Shown: positions 1 through 6,929 of the stretch, piece by piece
Layout of the letters: each line of letters begins with the position of its first letter
How positions within the stretch are numbered: position 1 is the stretch's first letter
Assembly (NCBI GenBank): GCA_030631125.1
Contig: DAOVLS010000051.1
Span: forward strand, 1-11,130
Source: Planctomycetales bacterium
Lineage (GTDB): Bacteria > Planctomycetota > Phycisphaerae > SM23-33
Direction of reading: 5' to 3'
DNA: 11,130 nt
The notes under the pieces: model-generated
Databases searched by the model: none
What the model was told of the DNA's origin: nothing
What the model saw: only the letters and a program-made list of their open reading frames with translations
Made by a program: the position numbers and the translations under genes

Positions 1-227
1 AATCCCGCCGGGACAGGCATCTCGTGTTTGTGGAGAAATCGCACGAGGCTATCGATGGCTACGCGTCGGTGCCCACCAGGAGTTCGATGCGCCTTCAACG
101 CGCCACTGTCAATCCAATTCGCAACCGAACCGGGATCAACCTCAATCAGTTCGGCGATATCGAATGTTGACAGATTCTTTCTACCAGTGCGGCCCCCACG
201 AGTCGATCCGCTATCACGTTTACCCAT
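1..227 (-). CDS. MerR/excisionase-type helix-turn-helix DNA-binding protein (partial, N-terminal 75 residues)
   Basis: Reading the minus strand from ATG at 227 gives an open frame that leaves the window at position 1, so only the first 75 residues are visible. After a basic, Gly/Ser-rich tail of about 18 residues comes a short winged-helix type domain: LSTFDIAELIEVDPGSVANW (residues 19-38), then the diagnostic block HRTPGGHRRV (47-56) and a helix ending in KHEMPVP. This is the excisionase/MerR-like HTH pattern in which the first helix pair reads DNA and the GGHRR wing contacts the backbone. In Planctomycetota and Deltaproteobacteria this domain is often followed by a response-regulator receiver domain; the part that would show this is outside the window. 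The start is supported by AAGGTGA (plus-strand 235-241) about 7 nt upstream of the ATG. The DNA-binding call is firm; the target and any fused partner domain are unknown. Confidence 0.8.
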   Translation of the reverse strand, partial: MGKRDSGSTRGGRTGRKNLSTFDIAELIEVDPGSVANWIDSGALKAHRTPGGHRRVAIDSLVRFLHKHEMPVPAG

Positions 228-269
228 CCCTATCTCACCTTATTTCTCGACTATATTCTAATCGGCTAA

Positions 270-298
270 AGTATGACTTGTCGATAGGAATATTTCAA
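270..298 (-). promoter_or_regulatory. Candidate sigma70-type promoter of the HTH gene
   Basis: On the minus strand TTGAAA (293-298) and CATACT (270-275) are separated by exactly 17 nt, inside an AT-rich stretch that stands out from its GC-rich surroundings and lies just upstream of the HTH gene. The -10 box is a poor match to TATAAT, and a second pair (TCGACA, 18 nt, TAGAAT) overlaps it, so the exact promoter is uncertain. Confidence 0.3.
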
Positions 299-488
299 TA
301 ATTCCTGATTTTCCGATTTTGAGAAGTTACGCCTCGCAACCGGCCGCTCGACGGGTACGGCCGCCTATAAAACGTGATAAGGCTCAATCTCATCAAAACA
401 AAACGTTGGCAGGTCCCGCCAGTGGTCCGTAACACCCAATCTGATGTATTCAGACCATGCGAAGCTTCTCAACGTTACTGCGAAGCGG

Positions 489-504
489 CAAGCCGAGCGG
501 CTTG
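489..504. repeat. 16-bp palindrome with 7-bp arms
   Basis: The sequence CAAGCCGAGCGGCTTG is a perfect dyad of two 7-bp arms around a central AG. It lies in the middle of the 228-621 intergenic region. It could be an operator or a weak hairpin: on the plus strand it is followed by TTTATC, too few T residues for a convincing terminator. Confidence 0.4.
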
Positions 505-621
505 TTTATCTCCTGGCAGCGCATTTACTCTTCGTACGCGGTATTATTCCGACTGCTCGGATCTCAGGCCCGACTCGTGCTACGTAGCGTTGTAGTATTG
601 GGGCGTTCAGGATCAATCTCT

Positions 622-2676
622 TTATTCGTTTATTAACTCGATTGCCACTGCGCCGCTTCCGGAGAGGTCCAGACGCACAAGACCTTTATCCTTATTATAC
701 ACCGTCTTGACGGTCTTGCCGTTGAACGTGGCGCTCTTGACGGCTTGCCCGGCAGTCGTCAGTTCCAGCGAGTATTCGCCCTTACGCTGAACGAATCCGC
801 GAATCCAACCGGCCCGCCAACGCAACGTCGCCGTTATCGGCCTAGAGGCCACCAGCCAGACCTCGGCCTTGCCTTTTGCACCGGCAGACTTCGGCCAGGC
901 GGTTCCCGGTTTGCCTGCTTCGAGAAGCGCAAACGACGACAAACCCTCGGCTGCATTCGCCCGCCGCTCAACACGCTTTGCCTTCTCGACAATAAGCGTC
1001 TTCAAATCGCCGCGCTCTACCTGGCCAAAGGCTGTATATCCATCCACCGCCAAGCCGGCGCGATTCGTGAACCAGTACCCGTAGCGGACGACCTCGTCGG
1101 CGTTTGACCAGGCAGACTTCTCGTTGCCCCGCACCGCGCGGATACGATAGGCCGCCTTCTTTCTGCCGACTTCCTTGTCCATGTAGCGAGTGGTGTCGGC
1201 ATTGAGTTTCGCAATCTGCTTAAAATCTTTTTGGCCGGACAGTTTCCGTTCGAGGACAAATCCGGTCTCGTCGGTGCAGCAATCCGCCCAGACGATGACC
1301 GCTCCGCCTTCGATGTTCGGCAGTGCGGCTGCGCGGAAATATTGCGGCGCCGGCAGGGCCTTTCCCGGAATGATGGTCTGGAGTGTGTAGGTTCCCAGCG
1401 TAAGCGTGCCGAAGGAGACGCCGCCGGGTCCCATCTTCTTTTCGACGGTTTTGTTATCTTTGTCGGTCAAGCGAAAGACGGTCCCCACCGGCCAGAGGCC
1501 CGGGTTATAGGAAAGCGTATAGTTGCCGTCGGCGTGGACCTGAATACTCTCACGCCCCTTCATCGCGTCGGCGATTGCGTTGCCGGTGGAGTCGCCGCTC
1601 TTGGTGCGTCCGCAATAGTAGTCCCGGTTCCCCTTTTCGACGTAGTTTCGCATAAAGGCATTGTTCGCAGCGCCGTAAAGCCTTAGCCCGCCCACCCAGT
1701 TTTTTGTCAGCATCACGTCGAATATGATGTTATCGGCGATGACGTTTTTGTCGCATGGCACTGCCGGATTACCGGCCTTGTCCCACCTGCTGCTTCGGTC
1801 CAGCGTTATTCCCCTGGAGTTTCCACAGACGGTGTTCTCAGCCATCAGGCAGTCGTTCGCTCCGGTCAATGCGATGCCCCAGTAGCACGCGGTAACGGCG
1901 TTTCCGATGACTCGCATTCGGTCGATGTCGAAATTGTGGAGGTAGAAACCGCAAGCGCCGGTTCCGCCCCTGTAGTCCTTACCCTTTTCCCGTGCGAGGC
2001 ATCCGACAACGTAAGAGTCCGGGCAGCCGGTGTGGACATCGAAACTGGAATGCCCGCCGCGAACCACCACGCAATTGCTGAAGGTATTGAACGTACACGG
2101 CTTGCGCTTCCATCGCCCCATCGACCCCGGGTCGCTGTAGATCATGATCCCATTCCAGCCTGAATCCGACACGTAGCAGGAGTCTATACAGCAGTGATGG
2201 GCGTCGTTGGTTATCCTGATGCCGGATCGCGGACGGATGCCCCTGATGCCCCTGGCCAGGCCGTAACTGGCCCCCTTCGTAAAGCGGATCGGGCAGGCGT
2301 AGCCGGTGATGTCGAAACCCTCAACGTGAATATAGGACTTGCCTTCCACCTGAAAGGCTGCTCCCTTCCCGTCGTCGTTCTTGAGGACGGGCCTGCCGCC
2401 GTGGCCTTTGACGACGATGGGTTTTCCCTTCTTTCCGCTGTTGGCGAAGACGACTCGCTCGTCGCCGTAATCGCCAGGCCCGACCAGGACGGTATCGCCG
2501 GCCCGGGCGACCCTGGCAGCATGGGCTATCGTTCGCCAGGCAGCCTTTTCGCTCTTACCGTCGGCGGTATCATCGCCCCCGGTAGAGACGTAATACGTCC
2601 CTGCGTAAGCCCCGCCTGTGAAGATAACCGCTGTCGCCAGTGCTGCTAACATTGCATGTGAAATTTTTCGCATCAT
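622..2676 (-). CDS. Secreted right-handed parallel beta-helix protein (pectate-lyase-like fold) with fibronectin type III-like domain
   Basis: A 684-residue exported protein. Residues 1-25 form a Sec signal peptide (MMRKISHAMLAALA, ending in AYA before GTYYV). Residues 26-100 carry the typical opening of secreted beta-helix proteins: YYVSTGGDD, AAWRTIAHAA, AGDTVLVGPGDY, then GKPIVVKG. About 100-350 show repeated short beta-helix coils ending in N, such as GIRITNDAHHCCIDSCYVSDSGWNG-type turns and NCVVV, NAVTACYWGIAL, NTVCGNSRGI, NVIADNIIFD. Residues ~443-530 look like a fibronectin III domain (VLERK, AYRIRAV, WSN). The last ~150 residues are beta-rich and unassigned. The family includes polysaccharide lyases and binding proteins; I see no clear catalytic signature, so substrate and reaction are unknown. 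The start at 2676 is chosen because AAGGAG sits 9-10 nt upstream and the signal peptide begins there; an in-frame ATG at 2733 would bury the signal peptide behind 19 charged residues. It is transcribed divergently from the membrane-protein gene. Confidence 0.8.
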   Translation of the reverse strand: MMRKISHAMLAALATAVIFTGGAYAGTYYVSTGGDDTADGKSEKAAWRTIAHAARVARAGDTVLVGPGDYGDERVVFANSGKKGKPIVVKGHGGRPVLKNDDGKGAAFQVEGKSYIHVEGFDITGYACPIRFTKGASYGLARGIRGIRPRSGIRITNDAHHCCIDSCYVSDSGWNGIMIYSDPGSMGRWKRKPCTFNTFSNCVVVRGGHSSFDVHTGCPDSYVVGCLAREKGKDYRGGTGACGFYLHNFDIDRMRVIGNAVTACYWGIALTGANDCLMAENTVCGNSRGITLDRSSRWDKAGNPAVPCDKNVIADNIIFDVMLTKNWVGGLRLYGAANNAFMRNYVEKGNRDYYCGRTKSGDSTGNAIADAMKGRESIQVHADGNYTLSYNPGLWPVGTVFRLTDKDNKTVEKKMGPGGVSFGTLTLGTYTLQTIIPGKALPAPQYFRAAALPNIEGGAVIVWADCCTDETGFVLERKLSGQKDFKQIAKLNADTTRYMDKEVGRKKAAYRIRAVRGNEKSAWSNADEVVRYGYWFTNRAGLAVDGYTAFGQVERGDLKTLIVEKAKRVERRANAAEGLSSFALLEAGKPGTAWPKSAGAKGKAEVWLVASRPITATLRWRAGWIRGFVQRKGEYSLELTTAGQAVKSATFNGKTVKTVYNKDKGLVRLDLSGSGAVAIELINE

Positions 2677-2720
2677 CGATTCTGTCTCCTTATCATCGAG
2701 TGTTATTTTAGAATCCTTTT

Positions 2721-2746
2721 TCCTGCCTGACACAATGTGGGCAGGA
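2721..2746. repeat. Inverted repeat upstream of the beta-helix gene
   Basis: TCCTGCC (2721-2727) and GGCAGGA (2740-2746) are perfect 7-bp arms around a 12-nt spacer, centred about 57 bp upstream of the beta-helix start codon. No T-run follows on either strand in the terminator sense. The position suits an operator or a 5'-UTR hairpin for the minus-strand gene. Confidence 0.4.
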
Positions 2747-2835
2747 TGGACCTGACTCTTGATTCTTTTTCCCTTAACTATCTGCCGACGGGAAAGTTTT
2801 CACTAATAATTTGCTCAAACCGACCGAAGACGTAA

Positions 2836-2864
2836 CACGGGCGTCTCACATAGGGATGCCCGTG
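2836..2864. repeat. Inverted repeat CACGGGC...GCCCGTG
   Basis: CACGGGC (2836-2842) and GCCCGTG (2858-2864) are perfect arms around a 15-nt loop; pairing resumes with TC/GA after one mismatch. It lies in the divergent intergenic region between the beta-helix and membrane-protein genes. It may be a dispersed REP-like repeat; only one copy is in this window. Confidence 0.45.
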
Positions 2865-2896
2865 CCACGTATGCGGTCAGTTTGAGTTAGTTAGTG

Positions 2897-2926
2897 TTGC
2901 CTAATCTATCGGAAAGTTGATATAAT
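2897..2926 (+). promoter_or_regulatory. Candidate sigma70-type promoter for the small membrane-protein gene
   Basis: TTGCCT (2897-2902) and a perfect TATAAT (2921-2926) are spaced by 18 nt. Transcription would begin near 2933, about 40 nt before the GTG start at 2976. This is the best promoter match in the window. Confidence 0.5.
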
Positions 2927-2975
2927 CCGTTTTGAGCGACGAGAGTATGCTAACCGTTTAGAGAAAGGGTATAAA

Positions 2976-3473
2976 GTGGCTGAACAGACACAAAGCGATG
3001 AGATTCCGACGAAGGTGGAATGTCTCGCAACCAGGGAGCCGGCGGTCCGCCTGTTCATAGTGGCGGGGATACTCATCGGTTTCGGATTGTGGTGTGCTTT
3101 CGATGTCCACGTGAAAAAAAAGTACGAATGGAAAGAAAACGCCAATACCAGCGAGGTCTTCAGTTATTGGTTCAATCATGGCGGCGCGGTTGTCTTTCCG
3201 CTGCTGGGGTTGATACCGCTGGGCATGGCAGTGGTGTCTTTGCGACGAAAGTTATTGGCCGACGACGAAGGCATCGGATACGTAGGGAAGAAGAAAATCC
3301 CCTGGAGCGCCGTCAGTTCGCTGGATGCGGCCAAACTCGCCGACAAGGGAATCATCCATTTGCACTACAAGACCGACGGAACCGAAGGCATCCTGACGCT
3401 GGACGGCTGGAAATTACAGAATTTCCGCTCGCTTGTGCAACTCGTCGAGAAGAAGGCCCCTTCCGATTCGTAA
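2976..3473 (+). CDS. Small membrane protein with two transmembrane helices and a cytoplasmic PH-like tail (hypothetical)
   Basis: A 165-residue protein I do not recognise by name. A polar N-terminus is followed by a first membrane helix at about 23-42 (VRLFIVAGILIGFGLWCAF), a charged loop of about 28 residues (KKKYEWKEN...), and a second helix at about 70-89 (AVVFPLLGLIPLGMAVVSL) ending in RRK. The positive-inside rule suggests that the C-terminal tail is cytoplasmic. That tail (95-165: IGYVGKKKIPWSAVSSLD, then IIHLHYKTDG, ILTLDGW, FRSLVQLVEKK) has the strand pattern and final helix of bacterial PH-like domains; this is a pattern-level guess. Translation starts at GTG 2976, with AAAGGG 6 nt upstream and a good promoter at 2897-2926. 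It stands alone between a divergent gene and a tRNA. Function is unknown. Confidence 0.7.
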   Translation: MAEQTQSDEIPTKVECLATREPAVRLFIVAGILIGFGLWCAFDVHVKKKYEWKENANTSEVFSYWFNHGGAVVFPLLGLIPLGMAVVSLRRKLLADDEGIGYVGKKKIPWSAVSSLDAAKLADKGIIHLHYKTDGTEGILTLDGWKLQNFRSLVQLVEKKAPSDS

Positions 3474-3524
3474 TTGCGGATTGCGGATTTTTTTCTATAA
3501 TTCGTGGACTATAGATTTATTCAA

Positions 3525-3597
<73 letters not shown>

Positions 3598-3659
3598 TTC
3601 TCAATTTCCGATTCCCAATTTTCAATTGAACAGAAAAGAAGAGGGGGAGGACGTTGACC

Positions 3660-6600
3660 GTGACCAAACCATTTACCATATCACTGACTTTCTTTGTATC
3701 CGGGTTACTGTTTTGCAGCCTGGCGCAGGCCGAAGGGTTATCATTCACCGACATTACCGCTTCGGCGGGTAGCGGTCTGACCGGCGGGCACGGGGCAATG
3801 TTCGCAGACATCGACGCCGACGGTCGGCCTGACCTGCACATCTCGATGATCTGGTCCAAACCCATGTCGGACCTTTTCTTCCACAACCTTGACGGCAGGA
3901 AATTCGCCGACGAGGGCGTCAATCGCGGCCTGGTCGGCAAGACCGACAGCGGCGCTCACGGCCTCTGCTTCGCCGACCTCGATAACGACGGCGATTACGA
4001 TGCTGTGCGAGGCCTGACGTACGCAATCGGCAACGTCAGCAAGCCGGGCCGAAATCAAATCAAACGCAACGACGGTAAAGGCGTATTCACCGACATCACC
4101 GACGCCGCCGGCATCCCCGCCGGCCGGAGAGAATGGACACGCGGCGTGCTCACATTCGACATGGACGGCGACGGCGACCTGGACATCTTCTGCGTCAGCG
4201 GAGCCTGGGGCAGCAAAGACCCGCCCGGCGAGCGAAACGAACTTTACCGCAACGAAGGCAAGATGAAATTCACCCCTGTAACCACCGGCTCGCTCGTTAC
4301 CTGCCCCGCCGGTCAGGGCGCGACCGATACCGACCTCGACGGCGACGGCGACATCGACGTAATAGCCGCTAACCGCACAGGCCCGGTCAATATCCTTATC
4401 AACGACGGGGCCGGGAAATTCAAACTAATCAAACCCGAATCGATCGGAATAAAACACACCGCCAGGGACGGAGCCACCACTGCCGACGTCGATAACGACG
4501 GCGACCTTGATTTGCTGCTAACCGGCGATAACTATGGCCACTTGTATATAAACGATGGCAAAGGCGAATTCGCTGACAAGCAGCCCTTTTCGAGAACAGA
4601 CGACAACGGTTGGGGTGATGATGACGACGATGACGATGATGACGATGACGACGACCAAATCCGTTTCGTCCACAAGCAGTTGTTTTCGGGAACGGCCGGT
4701 TACATGGGCGGATTTGCCGACCTGGACAACGACGGCGACGTGGACCTGGTCTTCGCCGGTGATACGAAGGTCTATCTGAACGACGGGAAAGGCAATTTTA
4801 CCCCAGGCCCGAAAGTACCGGTAGCCGGTATCAACGACCCGCGCGGAATCGCCTTTGCCGACATCGACAACGACGGCGATATGGATTTCGCCATCGGCGT
4901 CAAACGCTCGCGTAACTTCCTTATCCGCAATAATCTCAACGGCGGCAACTGGCTGAAGGTAAAATTAGTCTCGCTGAAAGGCCAGGCTGGGGCGTTCGGG
5001 ACGAAGGTGCGAATTTACCAGGCCGGGCGGATCGGTCGAGCAAAACTCCTGGGAATGCGCGAATCCCGCAGCAACAACGGATACCTAGGCCAGGACGACC
5101 CCGTCCTGCACTTCGGCCTGGGAAAACACCCGGCTGTCGATGTGGTGGTTGTATTTTCCTGGATGGACAGGGACAGGACCAAGAATTTGGTCTTTTCGGG
5201 TACATCTGTGGAGATTGCCCTTCCGGATGTCAGATCCAACCAAACCATCACCATCGACGCCAAGCGGATAACCAGAGAAACGGCGAAGTATAACCCTTTC
5301 ATGGACGCCGAGAAGAACCAAACCACAAAAATCGACGGTCTGATTGCCAAGAGAACTCTGGACAGGTTCGTCAAGCAGTGGGTTCCCATCGAGTGGAGCC
5401 TTATCAATCGGGGTCATAAAGGCAATCCGTTCGACCTTGTGGCGAAGGCAACCTTCGTTCACGAAAAGAGCAGCGAGAAAATCGTAACCGAGATGTTCTA
5501 CGCAGATAAGGATACGTGGAAATTTCGGTTTACCGGAACCAAGCCGGGCAAGTGGGCATTTACGACCACAAGCAAGGCCAAGGCGCTTGACGGCAAGAGC
5601 GGCGTCGTAACAATAGCGCCTAATCCGGGCGGGCGGGGATTTGTTACAAACTTCGGTAACAAATGGGGTTACAGCGGCACCGGTGAGGTGTTCGTGCCGC
5701 AGTTGGTGATGTACGCCGGGCCTGAGAAGTATTACGAGAATCCCAAACGCATCGACGCCGACATAAAAACCTTCCTCGTCGAACACGGTTTCAACGGCTT
5801 TCACACGAGCGTTTTATGCCGGTGGTTCGACTTCGAGCAGACCAGGGCGACCGGCCTGAAGAGCAAAGCCCCCAATCCCGACCCGCGGACGTTCGAGGCT
5901 CTGGAGTTGCTGATTCGCAAGACCCACGCAGCCGGCGGGATGGTGCATATCTGGGCGTGGGGCGACGAGCAGCGGACGATGACGCCTATCCGCCTGGGCG
6001 GTTTGAACGGCCCAGCCGATAAACGCCTCCAGCGTTACATCGCCGCCCGCCTCGGACCTCTCCCCGGCTGGACGATGGGATACGGCTGGGACCTGGACGA
6101 ATGGACAAAGGAAAAAGACCTCCGGCTCTGGCACGATTACATGCACAAACACATGGGCTGGAAACACATGCTCGGCGGCAGGTCGGTCGGGCCGAACCAC
6201 TACAAACCGGGGATCAAGTTCCCCCAGATCTACGGGGGTTTGGACTATTCCGGCTACGAGCAGCACCGCCCTACTTACGAGGCGTACGTCGCCGCCATCG
6301 AGGCCAGGCCTAAGAAACCCGCCTTCTCCGAGGACCGATTCCGCATCCGCAAGAAAGGCTATCCCAAAAAGGACTACAATCTGGAGATGACCCGCCGGGG
6401 CCTGTGGCATTCGACGATGGCCGGCGGGGTGGCGAATATCTGGGGATATCTTATCGGCCCGGGAGGGAAAAGCGGATTATACCCATATCCCAAACCCGAA
6501 TGGATTAAGACCTGGTCGGTATTCTTCAAGAACCGTTTCTTGAGGGACATGGCCCGCAACAACGAGATAACCGACGGCCTCTGCCTGACCCGCCCCACCG

Positions 6601-6818
6601 GGGCGCATTATGTTTTCTACAAGGAAGATGCCGTTTCAATCAAAATGGACCTATCCAAAATGACCGGGGTTCAAAAGGCGGTAGCGGTGGACACACTGAA
6701 ACCCTACAAGGAAATCCCCCTGGGCACGCTCAAAAGCGAAAACCAGACCTGGAAGGCCCCGTACAAATCCGACTGGGCAATTGCGGTCGGCGAGTTTGAA
6801 AAGAAACAGCGACAGTAG
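3660..6818 (+). CDS. Secreted multidomain protein: seven-bladed VCBS/FG-GAP propeller, UnbV/ASPIC, DUF5060 and glycoside-hydrolase-like barrel
   Basis: About 1052 residues, exported by a Sec signal peptide (1-24, ending AQA before EGLSF). Residues ~27-415 hold seven Ca-binding DxDxDGxxD repeats: FADIDADGRPD (48-58), FADLDNDGDYD (104-114), FDMDGDGDLD (166-175), DLDGDGDID (~225-233), ADVDNDGDLD (275-284), FADLDNDGDVD (352-362) and FADIDNDGDMD (399-409). This fits one complete seven-bladed propeller of the integrin-alpha/VCBS kind. Residues ~429-523 resemble a UnbV/ASPIC domain (NWLKVKLV, GAFGTKVRIY, LHFGLGKHPAVDVVVV). A DUF5060-like beta-sandwich follows at ~573-655 (VPIEWSL, NPFDL, WKFRFTGTKPGKWAFTT), then a TIM-barrel glycosidase-like region (~665-965; HIWAWGDE, GYGWDLDEW, AFSEDRF). 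E814 and E891 are candidate catalytic acids. A beta-rich tail (~985-1048) resembles the Ig-like cap of DUF4038-type proteins. GTG 3660 is preferred as start, since GGGGGAGG lies 9 nt upstream; the in-frame TTG at 3654 is only 3 nt away from it. A run of 13 Asp lies between blades 5 and 6. Substrate is unknown. Confidence 0.8.
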   Translation: MTKPFTISLTFFVSGLLFCSLAQAEGLSFTDITASAGSGLTGGHGAMFADIDADGRPDLHISMIWSKPMSDLFFHNLDGRKFADEGVNRGLVGKTDSGAHGLCFADLDNDGDYDAVRGLTYAIGNVSKPGRNQIKRNDGKGVFTDITDAAGIPAGRREWTRGVLTFDMDGDGDLDIFCVSGAWGSKDPPGERNELYRNEGKMKFTPVTTGSLVTCPAGQGATDTDLDGDGDIDVIAANRTGPVNILINDGAGKFKLIKPESIGIKHTARDGATTADVDNDGDLDLLLTGDNYGHLYINDGKGEFADKQPFSRTDDNGWGDDDDDDDDDDDDDQIRFVHKQLFSGTAGYMGGFADLDNDGDVDLVFAGDTKVYLNDGKGNFTPGPKVPVAGINDPRGIAFADIDNDGDMDFAIGVKRSRNFLIRNNLNGGNWLKVKLVSLKGQAGAFGTKVRIYQAGRIGRAKLLGMRESRSNNGYLGQDDPVLHFGLGKHPAVDVVVVFSWMDRDRTKNLVFSGTSVEIALPDVRSNQTITIDAKRITRETAKYNPFMDAEKNQTTKIDGLIAKRTLDRFVKQWVPIEWSLINRGHKGNPFDLVAKATFVHEKSSEKIVTEMFYADKDTWKFRFTGTKPGKWAFTTTSKAKALDGKSGVVTIAPNPGGRGFVTNFGNKWGYSGTGEVFVPQLVMYAGPEKYYENPKRIDADIKTFLVEHGFNGFHTSVLCRWFDFEQTRATGLKSKAPNPDPRTFEALELLIRKTHAAGGMVHIWAWGDEQRTMTPIRLGGLNGPADKRLQRYIAARLGPLPGWTMGYGWDLDEWTKEKDLRLWHDYMHKHMGWKHMLGGRSVGPNHYKPGIKFPQIYGGLDYSGYEQHRPTYEAYVAAIEARPKKPAFSEDRFRIRKKGYPKKDYNLEMTRRGLWHSTMAGGVANIWGYLIGPGGKSGLYPYPKPEWIKTWSVFFKNRFLRDMARNNEITDGLCLTRPTGAHYVFYKEDAVSIKMDLSKMTGVQKAVAVDTLKPYKEIPLGTLKSENQTWKAPYKSDWAIAVGEFEKKQRQ
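4576..4597 (+). repeat. Imperfect in-frame direct repeat, copy 1 (flanks the Asp tract)
   Basis: The segment ACAAGCAGCCCTTTTCGAGA plus two more bases (encoding around KQPFSRT) matches 4672-4693 at 18 of 22 positions. The offset is 96 nt, which is 32 codons, so the repeat is in frame. The two copies bracket the poly-Asp tract. Confidence 0.5.
4617..4655 (+). repeat. GAY codon run encoding 13 consecutive Asp residues
   Basis: Thirteen GAT/GAC codons in a row, mixed rather than a pure trinucleotide repeat, encode residues ~320-332 of the propeller fusion protein. The run sits between the fifth and sixth calcium-binding blades. The mixture of GAT and GAC suggests the run is old or selected at protein level rather than a recent slippage product. 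Confidence 0.9.
4672..4693 (+). repeat. Imperfect in-frame direct repeat, copy 2 (flanks the Asp tract)
   Basis: Second copy of the 22-nt segment at 4576-4597, encoding around KQLFSGT. Four mismatches separate the copies. Confidence 0.5.
6618..6797 (+). repeat. C-terminal coding block shared with the downstream paralogue, copy 1
   Basis: These 180 nt encode the last domain of the propeller fusion (YKEDAVSIKMDLSKMTG to AVGEF). They match 8259-8438 at 161 of 180 positions with no gaps, and 55 of 60 residues are the same. The first 33 nt are identical. This is higher than the similarity of most of the preceding barrel. Confidence 0.85.
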
Positions 6819-6892
6819 GCTGGGACGGAGCGCAGCGGAGTCCCACCTTCTTCATGAATCGCCGGGACTGCGCTTCGCTTCGTCCCGGCCTA
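6816..6892. repeat. 77-bp hairpin element, copy A
   Basis: Imperfect palindrome: arms 6816-6844 and 6864-6892 match at 25 of 29 positions around a 19-nt loop. It begins TAGGCTGGGACGGAG and ends CTTCGTCCCGGCCTA. It matches copy B (10641-10717) at 72 of 77 positions. Its first three bases are the TAG stop codon of the preceding gene. It lies between two co-directional enzyme genes. It resembles REP-like or MITE-like palindromic dispersed repeats; no transposase is nearby. Confidence 0.85.
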
Positions 6893-6929
6893 CGGTCTAA
6901 CGCGAAGTAAAATAGAGGAGACCTTTGTG

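Larger units (their letters stand above)
228..621. other. Intergenic region between two minus-strand genes; no convincing gene
   Basis: This 394-bp stretch separates the start of the HTH gene from the end of the beta-helix gene. I see the candidate promoter at 270-298 and a palindrome at 489-504. A 73-codon plus-strand frame at 374-595 has no Shine-Dalgarno sequence and no recognisable motif, and I treat it as chance. No tRNA cloverleaf or other known RNA fold is visible. No strong intrinsic terminator follows the beta-helix gene. Confidence 0.5.

Noticed and set aside
374..595. 73-codon plus-strand frame in the 228-621 intergenic region
   Set aside because: No Shine-Dalgarno sequence, no recognisable motif, and a composition unlike a structured protein; it also crosses the 16-bp palindrome.
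2677..2733. Upstream ATG at 2733 as start of the beta-helix gene
   Set aside because: It would place 19 charged residues before the signal peptide, and AAGGAG is correctly spaced only for the ATG at 2676.
3474..3495. Seven T residues (3488-3494) after the small membrane-protein gene as an intrinsic terminator
   Set aside because: No stable stem can be drawn directly before the T-run; only a 4-bp stem with bulges is possible.
3654..3656. TTG as start of the fusion gene
   Set aside because: Only 3 nt separate it from the Shine-Dalgarno sequence, while GTG at 3660 has 9 nt and is a more common start codon. The mature protein is the same.
5085..5804. 239-codon minus-strand frame opposite the fusion gene
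   Set aside because: Antisense shadow of GC-rich coding sequence, with no start signal and no motif.
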